Assembly (NCBI RefSeq): GCF_013001025.1
Contig: NZ_CP053023.1
Location: 186,001-250,000, forward strand
DNA length: 64,000 bases
Direction of reading: 5' to 3'
DNA from: Sphingobium yanoikuyae
Lineage (GTDB): Bacteria > Pseudomonadota > Alphaproteobacteria > Sphingomonadales > Sphingomonadaceae
The position numbers were made by a program, and so were the translations under genes. Below, piece by piece: positions 43,108 to 51,044 of the stretch; the first letter of the stretch is position 1; the number at the start of each line of letters is the position of its first letter. The notes under the pieces were generated by a model. It made no database searches and was not told the DNA's origin. It worked only from the letters and a program-made list of their open reading frames with translations.

Positions 43108-43689
43108 ATGATAAGTCTCGTCGGTTGGATCGCCACGATCGCGACGATGATCGCGGCGATGATGACGGCTTCCAACCTGGGCGCGCGCGTGACGGGCTGG
43201 GGCTTCGTGGTGTTCAGCATCAGCTCGGTTTGCTGGACCACATTGGGCTACGCCACAGGACAGACAGCCTTGGTTGCCACCAATGGATTCCTGATGCTGA
43301 CGAACCTAGTTGGTATCTGGCGATGGTTGGGGCAGCAGACCAAATATGAGGATGGCGGCCGATCGGCCGAAACAGCCAGCCAAAGATCCGATACGCCGAA
43401 CCTGTTCACCGCGACCGGCCTGATCGGCATGGCGGTTGATGACAAGAGCGGGATGAATCTGGGCCGGGTTGTCGAGGCCCTTATCGAATGTTCGACCGGC
43501 AGGATAAACTATGTGGTGATCTCGGACGAGCGATATGCCGGTCTTGAAGAGACATTGCGAGCGGTGCCGCTCGAATCCCTCAGGATCGGCTACACGCGCA
43601 TGACGCTGTTGCTGGACGGCCCGAGCTTCCTGTCACAGCCCGGCCTCAAAAGTCGTGACTGGCCCGCCTTCGCTCCGATCAATCCCTAG
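43108..43689 (+). CDS. Membrane protein with C-terminal PRC-barrel domain
   Basis: 193 residues. Residues 1-75 contain two or three membrane helices (VGWIATIATMIAAMMTASNL, FVVFSISSVCWTTLGYATG, NGFLMLTNLVGIWRWL). Residues 95-185 form a PRC-barrel (GLIGMAVDDKSGMNLGRVVE, NYVVISDERYAG, AVPLESLRIGYTRMTLLLDG). It follows the encapsulin gene by 52 bases. PRC barrels bind RNA or protein partners; function here unknown. A broken copy of its 5' end lies at 41047. Confidence 0.82.
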   Translation: MISLVGWIATIATMIAAMMTASNLGARVTGWGFVVFSISSVCWTTLGYATGQTALVATNGFLMLTNLVGIWRWLGQQTKYEDGGRSAETASQRSDTPNLFTATGLIGMAVDDKSGMNLGRVVEALIECSTGRINYVVISDERYAGLEETLRAVPLESLRIGYTRMTLLLDGPSFLSQPGLKSRDWPAFAPINP

Positions 43690-43700
43690 CAAGCGATCGC

Positions 43701-43997
43701 TCACACCAATTGGAGCGCGCGATCATGATCTTGACCGGGGCCAAGAAAGCGCAGGATCAGGATACGGTGGGCTTCTGGCCGGTAGAGGATGCCATAGCGG
43801 CGATAGGAACGGCGACGGATACCGTAGCGCTCATAGCGAGGCACCAGAGGATAGCCTTGGGGCAGATCGGCAAGGCGACGGGCCGCCTCACGCAATTCCT
43901 CAACAAAGCTGATGGCTCTCGCGGGATTGTCCTTTTCGATATGCTCGGCGATGTGATCGAGGTCGGCCAGCGCATCCGGCGTCAGGATGACTTTCAT
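43701..43997 (-). CDS. parE: ParE/RelE-family toxin
   Basis: 98 residues. ParE fold: KVILTPDALADLDHIAEHIE, ARRLADLPQGYPLVPRYERY, GILYRPEAHRILILRFLGPG. It overlaps the antitoxin gene by 4 bases (ATGA). ParE toxins poison DNA gyrase; other RelE-fold members cleave mRNA (family knowledge), and sequence alone favours ParE. Convergent with the PRC-barrel gene, 11 bases apart. Confidence 0.9.
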   Translation of the reverse strand: MKVILTPDALADLDHIAEHIEKDNPARAISFVEELREAARRLADLPQGYPLVPRYERYGIRRRSYRRYGILYRPEAHRILILRFLGPGQDHDRALQLV

Positions 43998-44272
43998 TGC
44001 GGCTGAGCGCTTGCCCGTGTCCGAATCCTGTCGATGATAGCATCGCAGGCGTCGTCGAGGTCGTGGGTGCGCCCCGCCTCGGCATCGGCAAGGCCGCGTT
44101 CGATCGAGGCGTCAAGATCATGCAGCCACCGTTCGACATCCTGCGTCTCGCCCTGATCGCGCCGAATGAGATCGCGAACATAATCACTCACGCTGGCATA
44201 ATGCCCGCTGTCGATGCGGCGCTGGACGTAATCCCGCATAGGGTCCGGAAGGGAGACGTTCATCGAAGCCAT
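43994..44272 (-). CDS. parD: ParD-type antitoxin
   Basis: 92 residues. N-terminal ribbon-helix-helix MNVSLPDPMRDYVQRRIDSG, VSDYVRDLIRRDQ, followed by an acidic C-terminal segment that should wrap the toxin. First gene of the pair. Palindrome ATGGCA/TGCCAT at 44292-44308 just upstream is its probable operator. Confidence 0.9.
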   Translation of the reverse strand: MASMNVSLPDPMRDYVQRRIDSGHYASVSDYVRDLIRRDQGETQDVERWLHDLDASIERGLADAEAGRTHDLDDACDAIIDRIRTRASAQPQ

Positions 44273-44291
44273 AAATCACCTCACTACCATT

Positions 44292-44308
44292 ATGGCAAAA
44301 ACTGCCAT
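44292..44308. promoter_or_regulatory. Probable ParD operator
   Basis: ATGGCA-AAAAC-TGCCAT, 6-base arms, 20 bases upstream of the parD ATG. RHH antitoxins usually repress through such a palindrome. Confidence 0.6.
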
Positions 44309-44388
44309 CGGTTTCAAGGCGCCTGCCTCTCTTGTGCAGCCGATCCGCCTTCGCGTCACCGCACCGACGAGGGTAAGATCACATAACG

Positions 44389-45087
44389 CTAAGCGACCTT
44401 TGGCTCGCCTACCATGACAATATGTTGGAAAAGCTTGCTGGTGCGTTCCCCGGCAGGCGCGGCCATGGCGGCGGCGATCGCGGCTTGGTTCAAGCGATGG
44501 TGGGTCGGGGCCGTGCCTCCGCCTCCGGATTGCGGCCCAGGACCATGAGCAGGCGGGGCCGAGCCAAGGGCGCCATTATCATCCGCCTCGGCCGCGGCGA
44601 TCACCCGCAGGCTGTTTATCGGTGCGGTGGGATCGGGTCGAATGTTCGGCATTTGCGGTGCGGGGATCTTGGTCAGCGCGACCATGGCCTTCTCCGTATA
44701 ATAGCGGATTTTCTTGCCATAGACGGGCGGGATGCCGAGGCGCAGGACGATCATGTCCTTTTCGGGGAGCTGCATCAGCTCTTGAGGAAGCATCAGGGGC
44801 CGGCGCTGATCGGATTCCGATACCGAGCCGCCCCCACGGCCCCACATGCCGAAGGAGCGCGACTTGGCGCGAAACGTATAAGTGCCAAGCCGTTCGGAAA
44901 TATCCTTCGCATCATCGTTGGTCGCGGGGCGCATGACCATTTGGACGCCGCAGTTGGATTCAATCTCCGTGGCGACTTTCGGCCCATAGACGTTCTCGAG
45001 CTGCGCTCCGCTCTGGATGACGGGGAGGAGGCGAATGCCATAGCCGGCGACATAGCTGAAGCCATTGGCGATCACCGACGCGCGGCC
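44389..45087 (-). pseudogene. 3' fragment of a VirD4/TraG-type coupling protein
   Basis: About 232 residues of the C-terminal part: GRASVIANGFSYVAGYGIRL, LPVIQSGAQLENVYG, NCGVQMVMRPATNDDAKDIS, QELMQLPEKDMIVLRLG. The Walker A and most of the ATPase domain are missing. The frame is open further upstream only because it reads out of frame through the VirB1 remnant. The junction at about 45087-45089 marks a deletion that removed the intervening type IV secretion genes or brought two ends together. Confidence 0.88.
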
Positions 45088-45088
45088 G

Positions 45089-45382
45089 AAGATTGGTGCA
45101 AGGATCGAACACCTCTTCGACCGAGACCCCGAGGCGCGCGAAATTGGCCGAATTGACCTGGGCCAAGCCGACATCGACGGTGTAGCCAGCAGCGACATAG
45201 CGACGGACGATCGCTGCGCCTTCAGCGACGGAGCCGGCACGAACGCGCGGCCCCTTGTTGACGTTGATCTTGAGGGAGTCGCCGCTACTCTCCGTCATGA
45301 CGAGCGGCACAACCGCTTCGGTCGCGATTTCCGGCGCGCATTGCTGCGCCAGCGTGGCAATGGCGGCGACCGCGTAGATCAT
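45089..45382 (-). pseudogene. 5' fragment of a VirB1-type lytic transglycosylase
   Basis: 98 residues remain: catalytic Glu31 in VMTESSGDS, VDVGLAQVNSANFARLGVSV and EVFDPCTNL are intact; then the frame runs into VirD4-derived DNA out of frame. The usual C-terminal half is lost. Its ATG overlaps the preceding stop (ATGA), showing it was once in an operon with the secreted protein and the M15 peptidase. Confidence 0.85.
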
Positions 45383-45732
45383 TGCTGTGTCACCGTCTGG
45401 TATCGCGTGTCGAGCGCGTAGCTCGACACGGCACCGTCTGACTGCGTGACCGTCAGATTATAGCCGTGCTTCACCTTCTTGGTGCGAATGCCGACGCCCG
45501 TGCATGTCGGGAACGAGCCGCCCATGGCGAGGACATTCCAGAGCTTCGTGATAGGCGGGACGCACTGCGCATATTTCGTGGGGGAGCCGGGGGTGGCGAG
45601 GCAGAGAACCACCTGGCAACCCCAATCCGACGCATAGGCCGGTTGCGGCGCGGCGACCGCCACAATCCCAGCGCCGCACAAGGAAAGCGCCCCCGAGGCG
45701 CCCCCCAGCTTGTTCAACAATCGCCCGATCAT
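45379..45732 (-). CDS. Small secreted protein of the type IV secretion locus
   Basis: 117 residues. A signal peptide (LSLCGAGIVAVAAPQPAYA) is followed by a cysteine-containing mature part: DWGCQVVLCLATPGSP, YAQCVPPITKLW, GGSFPTCTGVG. This cysteine pattern is typical of small periplasmic proteins encoded next to VirB1; the exact role is unknown to me. ATGA overlaps join it to both neighbours. Confidence 0.7.
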   Translation of the reverse strand: MIGRLLNKLGGASGALSLCGAGIVAVAAPQPAYASDWGCQVVLCLATPGSPTKYAQCVPPITKLWNVLAMGGSFPTCTGVGIRTKKVKHGYNLTVTQSDGAVSSYALDTRYQTVTQQ

Positions 45733-46532
45733 GAACCACCTCCATGAGATACGCGCCACTCTTCCGCCGCGAATACGTCCCATCGGGGCGGCGCTTTCTC
45801 GGTGGGTTGCAGGGCCGACACGGGCGCGGAGGGCGCATCGGTTCCAGAGATTGCAGATGGACGGCGAACGTCGGCACTGGCGACATTGACGATCCAGTCC
45901 TCGTCCTCTTCGACGGGCCGGATGCGGTCGATGACCTGTCCAGGGCGCGCGAACGCGATATGCCAATGATTGGAGTGACCCCGATCCCCCGGCCCAAGCA
46001 GCTCTATGAGCCGGATGCCGCTTTGCCCCATAAGGGCGCGGATTTGGTCGCGCGTGATCGAGTTGACGCCGGCAGCAGGGACGAAATCCACGGCTTGCCC
46101 GAATTTGTGCCAGCTATAACGCGCCCCGTATGTCGCGTTCATGGGCCTGATTGTGTCGGTGATGCGGGCGGCAAACGCCCGCCGTAGCAGCGCTGTTACC
46201 CCCGATACCGTAGCCGTGGTGGGGATGGAGGCCCGTTGCGAACCATCATCGACCTGCGCCAGCGCGCACGGGTCGAACACGGATGCCGGAGTGATGCCGT
46301 ATGTCGCGAAGTCCCGGCCCTTGATCGCAAGCGGTCCGGCATCGAAGTCCGCGCCGAGCGCAAGCAGATCACGCACTGTCGCTTCTGCGTCGGCCTCATT
46401 GTCGGGCTGACGGGTCAGCGAGGCGCCCGTGTGAACGATGATCGCGTAGGGCGGTGCCGGGGTGGTCACGGCAGCGCCCAACCCTGCTGCGCAGAGCTGA
46501 ATCGCCTTTGCCGTAAGCACCGCTGGAAGCAT
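45729..46532 (-). CDS. M15-like D,D-peptidase with a vestigial VirB1-like N-terminal domain
   Basis: 267 residues. The C-terminal half has the M15 zinc site: SWHKFGQAVDF (His, Asp) and HSNHWHIAF (HxH). The N-terminal 110 residues align by eye with the VirB1 neighbour: YGITPASVFDPCALAQ matches LGVSVEEVFDPCTNL, and AIKGRDFA matches AQVNSANFA. The catalytic ESSGD motif is replaced by HTGASL, so the transglycosylase part is probably inactive. It likely opens peptidoglycan for a conjugation channel that is now lost. Confidence 0.82.
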   Translation of the reverse strand: MLPAVLTAKAIQLCAAGLGAAVTTPAPPYAIIVHTGASLTRQPDNEADAEATVRDLLALGADFDAGPLAIKGRDFATYGITPASVFDPCALAQVDDGSQRASIPTTATVSGVTALLRRAFAARITDTIRPMNATYGARYSWHKFGQAVDFVPAAGVNSITRDQIRALMGQSGIRLIELLGPGDRGHSNHWHIAFARPGQVIDRIRPVEEDEDWIVNVASADVRRPSAISGTDAPSAPVSALQPTEKAPPRWDVFAAEEWRVSHGGGS

Positions 46533-46703
46533 GAACGCCTGCTCCGTCAGATACAGTCCATAAAAAATAGTGGACGATACTGACGATCATGGCAACACTC
46601 AATCGCATCCGGGGAATTGGATTTTGAGCCGTTACGAAGGTGTGTTCATCTCCCCTCCCCTCGTTCACCATGTTGCCGAGACAGCAAGCCTAGCATAGAA
46701 AAC

Positions 46704-47420
46704 ATGGCTTTTAGGGGAGCCGGAGCCTTTGGGCTGACGGCCCCTTTCGGTGAGGCGTATCGCGCAAAGGGCAGAAGATTGAGAACAACCGTCGCTTTCC
46801 TTGCGGAAACACCCGGTTCGGCGACCCTGGAAGATCAAAAGGCGGTCCTAAGCCCTGATGACATCGTTGTGGAGGCGGGGAAAAAGAGTTTCAACCAGCT
46901 CGGCGAACTGCTCGCACGCAACGGCATCAAGCTCGCCTCTGGAGATCGGATCAAGGTCTTCGACCTATCATGCCTGGCGCTTTCAACGAACATGCTCATT
47001 CGCGTGCTGGCTAAGACGTTGCGTGCCGGCATCAGCGTTGAGATCGTGTCACAAAAGCTTGTCATCGAACCCGGTGCGACAAGCGAGATGCACGTTTTGC
47101 TTGATACCCTGGACGGCCATTACAGGCATATCCATGGTATCAAGACCCACCCGGCAGACACCGCGCCCCAGGGTCGCAAACGCCTTCTCGATCCCGACAA
47201 ACTTCCCGAGATAAGGGCAAAGCTCGACAAGCCGGGAGCGACCGCGACCGACGTGGCGCAGGAGCTAGGAGTCGCGAGATCCACGCTTTTCAACTACCTC
47301 GAACGATACGACAGGGAGCGGCGCATCAGTCGGGGCAAGAAGGTTGTAAAGGGGGGTGTTGAGGGCCGCGGCGATGATGCTCATGTCCCGAAGCGTGATG
47401 CGGATAAAAGACCCGTTTAG
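46704..47420 (+). CDS. Resolvase-like protein without catalytic serine, with C-terminal HTH
   Basis: 238 residues from the ATG at 46704; TTG 46779, with AAAGGGCAGAAGA upstream, is an alternative and would start exactly at the fold. The N-terminal part follows the serine-recombinase pattern (DQKAVLSPDDIVVEAGKKSF, GDRIKVFDLSCLALSTNMLI, LRAGISVEIVSQKLVIEPG), but the ARVS serine block reads VAFLAETPG. The C-terminus has an HTH (ATDVAQELGVARSTLFNYLE). Probably a DNA-binding regulator derived from a resolvase. Its last 156 bases overlap an opposite XRE gene. Confidence 0.7.
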   Translation: MAFRGAGAFGLTAPFGEAYRAKGRRLRTTVAFLAETPGSATLEDQKAVLSPDDIVVEAGKKSFNQLGELLARNGIKLASGDRIKVFDLSCLALSTNMLIRVLAKTLRAGISVEIVSQKLVIEPGATSEMHVLLDTLDGHYRHIHGIKTHPADTAPQGRKRLLDPDKLPEIRAKLDKPGATATDVAQELGVARSTLFNYLERYDRERRISRGKKVVKGGVEGRGDDAHVPKRDADKRPV

Positions 47421-47549
47421 CATATTCTGGATACGCTTGGCCGGGATTGCGCTACGCTCGGCCAGTTCTTCAGTCGAAATCCCGGTCTCATTAAGCAACA
47501 CTTTCACACGATCCCCGAATCGGGACCGCAAAACGACGCCTTTAGCCAC
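47265..47549 (-). CDS. XRE-type helix-turn-helix regulator
   Basis: 94 residues. HTH region GDRVKVLLNETGISTEELAE, RSAIPAKRIQNMLNGSFIRI, then DMSIIAAALNTPLYNLLAP. Convergent overlap with the resolvase-like gene by 156 bases, so one of the two may end earlier in practice. Possibly controls the neighbouring replication region. Confidence 0.65.
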   Translation of the reverse strand: MAKGVVLRSRFGDRVKVLLNETGISTEELAERSAIPAKRIQNMLNGSFIRITLRDMSIIAAALNTPLYNLLAPTDAPLPVVSFEVVEKRGSRDS

Positions 47550-47701
47550 ACAAACTCCCTCGGTTCCCCCCCGATAGGCCCCTGTGGTTCGGTCGCGACC
47601 TCTTCTTCCGTGGCGTCTCGTGAGGTGGCGCCGATTGATCTATGTGTGTCTAATTCATGTCGCGACCGCAGTGCAATGATATTCCGTCGCAATAAGTATG
47701 T

Positions 47702-47974
47702 TCATTTTGGAGGGTTTTTGGCGCTTTCCTCGTCACATGGGCGGATCATATCCCATGCCTCAGCGCCTACGGCTTCCGCCAGCTTGACCATCATGTCGAG
47801 GGTAGGATTGGCTCTTCCGCGCTCGATGAAGGAAATATATGCAGCCGTGATGCCGGTCTGCTCGAACAGTTGCGCTTGCGTATAGCCGAGCGAGAGTCGG
47901 CGTTCCTTCAGCCGCTTCCCGAAAAGCTGCGCAGCAGGTGTTCCAACCTCCTCCAGTTGGAGATACTTCGGCAT
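47702..47974 (-). CDS. XRE-family transcriptional regulator
   Basis: 90 residues from the ATG at 47974 (a longer start at 48025 is possible; neither has a strong ribosome site). Canonical HTH_3: FGKRLKERRLSLGYTQAQLF, EQTGITAAYISFIERGRANP, TLDMMVKLAEAVGAE. Divergent from the rep operon at 48132, so a candidate copy-control regulator. Confidence 0.85.
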   Translation of the reverse strand: MPKYLQLEEVGTPAAQLFGKRLKERRLSLGYTQAQLFEQTGITAAYISFIERGRANPTLDMMVKLAEAVGAEAWDMIRPCDEESAKNPPK

Positions 47975-48096
47975 CCAAAAGGTCTCTATCGGTGCGACAT
48001 CACGGCCGATTGGCCGTGTTCTCAATGCTACAGCTTATATCGGGAACGGTTCGTCGCGCGAGAAAAATTAATTTACAGCATCGCGTGCGGGAGCGT

Positions 48097-48124
48097 TTGA
48101 CAGAATCGTCATTCGCTCATTAAT
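48097..48124 (+). promoter_or_regulatory. Sigma-70-type promoter of the rep operon
   Basis: TTGACA (48097-48102), 16-base spacer, ATTAAT (48119-48124). The expected transcription start, about 7 bases further on, coincides with the ATG at 48132, suggesting a leaderless mRNA. Confidence 0.6.
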
Positions 48125-48131
48125 TGGACTC

Positions 48132-48566
48132 ATGGCACGCCCGCGCACCAAGACTCGGAGAATGACCGTAAAGGAGCTTGTCCGGCAACAGCGGGGCGAG
48201 CTTTATGCGACAGGGCACCAGAATCTCAACATGGCGCTGCCTTCGGGGCTGATCGACGAGATCGACACCTTGAAGAAGCGGTATCGGCTGCGCTCTCGCG
48301 ATGCCGTCGTCGCCCGGATCATCCGCAAGTGCATGGCGACCGTCAGTCCCGACGACTTCGTGCAGCGTGCGGCCGATGGCGATGCGACGCTGCGCCGCAT
48401 TTCGCCGATCGTCGCGAACGAACTGGCTGACTATGTGCAGCAGGTTCAACGCCGCTTTCGGAATATGCCTTATGGCCCTGTCTTCGAAATGATTTTCGCC
48501 GAGATTGGCAGCGACCTTTCCAACCCTGCTGTCCAGCTTGAACTCATCCAAGGCGGTGAGCAGTGA
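48132..48566 (+). CDS. Small DNA-binding-like protein upstream of repA
   Basis: 144 residues. A basic start (MARPRTKTRRMTVKELVRQQ) precedes an RHH-like segment (NMALPSGLIDEIDTLKKRYR, SRDAVVARIIRKCM). The second half is helical. Its TGA overlaps the ATG of a 43-codon frame (TGATG), which in turn overlaps repA (ATGA). Probably a copy-number or replication accessory factor; no Shine-Dalgarno site fits the ATG, consistent with a leaderless start. Confidence 0.7.
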   Translation: MARPRTKTRRMTVKELVRQQRGELYATGHQNLNMALPSGLIDEIDTLKKRYRLRSRDAVVARIIRKCMATVSPDDFVQRAADGDATLRRISPIVANELADYVQQVQRRFRNMPYGPVFEMIFAEIGSDLSNPAVQLELIQGGEQ

Positions 48567-48697
48567 TGGTGAGCCGCTCGGCCTCGATCGCGGCCGAGCG
48601 CGTGCAGTTAGAGTCGGCCGGAATGGTTCTCGAAAGCACGAAGATCGCCTCCCCGTTCGTGCTTTCGGGGACCATTAGAAAGGCGGCGCCGGCATGA
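48566..48697 (+). CDS. 43-codon coupling ORF across the repA operator
   Basis: Starts on the stop codon of the previous gene (TGATG) and ends on the repA start (ATGA), so both junctions are of the translational-coupling type. It runs through the inverted iteron pair 48623-48675, whose arms encode MVLESTK and FVLSGTI. It may act as a leader peptide whose translation governs repA, like the tap-type leaders of other plasmids (comparison by arrangement only). Confidence 0.6.
   Translation: MVSRSASIAAERVQLESAGMVLESTKIASPFVLSGTIRKAAPA
48623..48675. promoter_or_regulatory. Inverted iteron pair (repA operator)
   Basis: ATGGTTCTCGAAAGCACGAA (48623-48642) faces TTCGTGCTTTCGGGGACCAT (48656-48675). The arms pair at 17-18 of 20 positions. 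The same 20-base word occurs as direct repeats after repA. Inverted copies before the rep gene and direct copies in the origin are the standard plan of iteron plasmids. Confidence 0.85.
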
Positions 48698-49554
48698 CGA
48701 CGCTCCCTACGACTCAGGGCGAGCTTTTCAGCCTTGATAGCCCGTTGCTCACCGAGGTCCGCGGCGAGCGATCATTGATGGCCTATCCATTCTTTGCGCT
48801 GACTAAAACGGCGTGGATGAAGCCGCTGGCCTATAGGACGGACGCCGTTTCCATCGAGATTGGGCCGGGTCCGCGCGGTGTCGCGACTATCTACGACAAG
48901 GAAGTCCTGCTTTATATTGCGAGTCTGCTTGTAGCAAAGCTCGACTCGGGCGAGAAAGTCTCGCAGGACTTCTACTTTACCGCGCACGACCTGTTTCGCG
49001 TAACCGGGGTCAACAGCTCAGCCCGATCCTACGCCCGCCTATCGGACGCGCTTGAGCGTCTGCAAGGCACGCAGATCAAGACCAACATCGAGGCTGGTGG
49101 CGAGGGCGAGGCGGGTTTCTTCTCCTGGCTCTCCGAAGCGCGGTTGACCTATACCAAGACGCGCACCGGCGATCGGCGTCTCAAGGCGGTCCGCGTCCGG
49201 CTCTGCGACTGGCTCTATCGCGCGATCTTGCGTGACCGGGAAGTTCTCGATTACTCGCCGAATTACTTTCAGATCGGGCCTGTTGAACGCCGTCTTTATG
49301 AAGTCGCGCGCGCTTCGTGCGCAAATGGCGCTATTGACGTCGATATCGAAGACCTACGTCTGCAAATTGGGTATCAAAATCCCGTAAAGAATTTTCGCCA
49401 TGCTTTGAAGGGCATAGCGGAAGAGGACTCTATACCCGATTATCGCATCGTATTAGGTGATAATACCAACGAGGACGTTAAGAGAAAGCGCGGCCCTCGC
49501 GCCGGCTCCGCCAAGGTGACGATCATCCCGAGGACCACCGCACCCCCATGCTGA
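48694..49554 (+). CDS. repA: Plasmid replication initiator (RPA / replication protein A family)
   Basis: 286 residues, ATG overlapping the coupling ORF. Matches RPA-type initiators: SLMAYPFFALTKTAWMKPLA, VSIEIGPGPRGVATIYDKEV, LLYIASLLVAKLDSGE, VTGVNSSARSYARLSDALER, LQGTQIKTNIEAGGEGEAGF and YFQIGPVERRLYEVARASC. It should bind the CTCGAAAGCACGA iterons to open the origin downstream and repress its own promoter through the inverted pair. This family marks a class of sphingomonad megaplasmids (knowledge of the group). Confidence 0.93.
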   Translation: MTTLPTTQGELFSLDSPLLTEVRGERSLMAYPFFALTKTAWMKPLAYRTDAVSIEIGPGPRGVATIYDKEVLLYIASLLVAKLDSGEKVSQDFYFTAHDLFRVTGVNSSARSYARLSDALERLQGTQIKTNIEAGGEGEAGFFSWLSEARLTYTKTRTGDRRLKAVRVRLCDWLYRAILRDREVLDYSPNYFQIGPVERRLYEVARASCANGAIDVDIEDLRLQIGYQNPVKNFRHALKGIAEEDSIPDYRIVLGDNTNEDVKRKRGPRAGSAKVTIIPRTTAPPC

Positions 49555-49605
49555 TCGCGGTGCGCCTGGCTAGTGATTCGGTCAAACCCGATAGCCGCGC
49601 ACAGA

Positions 49606-49710
49606 ATGGTTCTCGAAAGCACGAACAAACGGTTCTCGAAAGCACGAAGGGGGCGCCTTTCGGTTTCCGAAAGCACGAGTTTTTGTGCCTTCGGTTCTCG
49701 AAAGCACGAG
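49606..49710 (+). other. Replication origin iterons (oriV)
   Basis: Four direct repeats of GGTTCTCGAAAGCACGAA-type: 49606-49625, 49629-49648, 49660-49679 (TTTCC variant) and 49691-49710. Start-to-start spacings are 23, 31 and 31 bases. They begin 51 bases after the repA stop. From 49711 to 50000 I see a likely terminator-free GC-rich stretch with no gene and no further iteron. Confidence 0.9.
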
Positions 49711-50000
49711 TTTCCGATGCTTCCGCGCTCCCGCGCGGGCTGTCATTCATTGTCATGAAATTGCGGGGCCGAAGGGCGGCCCCCGCCAATCCAAGGGGTA
49801 TGTGGGCCGTGAGCACATAAACGAATGCCCGGCACGAAGGCCGGGCACCCGATGAACTAGGAGCATCGTCGCCAAACGATGCCAAGGGCCATCAGACAGC
49901 CCCTCTCCTAGAGCATTTCGAGCGCAGGCTCAAGGGATGCGCGATTCGCGCCACGCATCTGCTTTGTTCGCTGACGGCCCCTTGCACGAGGGGACGAACG

Positions 50001-51044
50001 ATGGACTTTACCCTGCGACAATCGACGGTGCCGGCTGACTCCGTGGTGGACGAGCTGCGCGCCGAAGGGATTTCCTACGAAGACATTCGCACCGCACTGG
50101 ACTTGCAGGCTACCCAGCGGCAGTCCGGCGTGCCGGTTCTGCCCCTGCGCGTGATATGTGGGCTTGAGCAGCACAAGAGCACCAGCAGCAATGTCCTCCT
50201 CAACGCGACCCGCGCGATCGTCGGCACCCCCAAGGGGGGGCGGCCGACTGGCGGGCTCCACATCACGCGCCGCAAAATATGGGCGAACAGCGTCCGGACC
50301 GAAAGCGCCGAGGAGGCCGACTTCGCCCAGCGCCTCGGGAACGATCTTCGCAAGCGGCTCTATGTCGCCGGCGAGCTGACCTTCAACCTTGGTCGCAAGC
50401 TGGCGAGCGAAGCCCGCGCTGGCCTGCGTACCCTTACGGAGAGGGAGGAGGCCCTGGTTCAATTCACGCAGTCGTGTCAGCGCGTCCTCACGGCCATGCT
50501 GCGGCGTGAGCAGGGCCGAAAAGGCTGGCTGACCCCCGATTATGAGGCGATCATGTCGTGGACCGGCCTCTCGCGTTCGACCGTGCATCGCTCGCTCGGC
50601 ATCCTGAAGGCGATCGGCCTGGTCGACTGGATCAGGCGCTTCATCTACTCGCGTGACGACACGAACGGCGCGCGCTCCGAGCAGACCTCCAACCTTTATC
50701 GCTTCGCGCTTCCCCAATGGCTGGCGAAGCTGATCGGCCTTCACGTCCCCATCCCTGACGACGAGGAGGTGCGCCGCGAAACCGTTCTGGAGGATCATGC
50801 GGCGATGCTCGCCAATACGTCGGGCGGCGAACGGCGTCGGCTGATGCCTGAAGATCCCAAGGCCCGCACCGACCTCGCCAATGCCGCCTTCCGGCTCGAT
50901 CAGCGTCAACGTCTCGAACTCGCAGCCCGTGAGTGTCAGAAAAACACTGCTCCTCTTAGGAAGTCTATATATTCTAAGAAGGGAGAAGCGGAATCGGCCT
51001 GGACGGCCGATACGTTTAGCCCTGACGGGCCCCGCCTAGCCTAA
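50001..51044 (+). CDS. Winged-helix plasmid replication-associated protein
   Basis: 347 residues, ATG after GGGGACGAACG. Central winged helix (LTPDYEAIMSWTGLSRSTVH, RSLGILKAIGLVDWIRRF) preceded by a basic helical region. Position directly downstream of the iterons and before a primase suggests a replication or copy-control role; the family is not certain to me. The C-terminus is disordered. Confidence 0.7.
   Translation: MDFTLRQSTVPADSVVDELRAEGISYEDIRTALDLQATQRQSGVPVLPLRVICGLEQHKSTSSNVLLNATRAIVGTPKGGRPTGGLHITRRKIWANSVRTESAEEADFAQRLGNDLRKRLYVAGELTFNLGRKLASEARAGLRTLTEREEALVQFTQSCQRVLTAMLRREQGRKGWLTPDYEAIMSWTGLSRSTVHRSLGILKAIGLVDWIRRFIYSRDDTNGARSEQTSNLYRFALPQWLAKLIGLHVPIPDDEEVRRETVLEDHAAMLANTSGGERRRLMPEDPKARTDLANAAFRLDQRQRLELAARECQKNTAPLRKSIYSKKGEAESAWTADTFSPDGPRLA

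Noticed and set aside
49606..49710. The spaced CTCGAAAGCACGA repeats as a CRISPR array
   Set aside because: Spacers are only a few bases, the repeats are 18-20 bases and lie after a replication initiator; they are origin iterons. No CRISPR array was seen anywhere.
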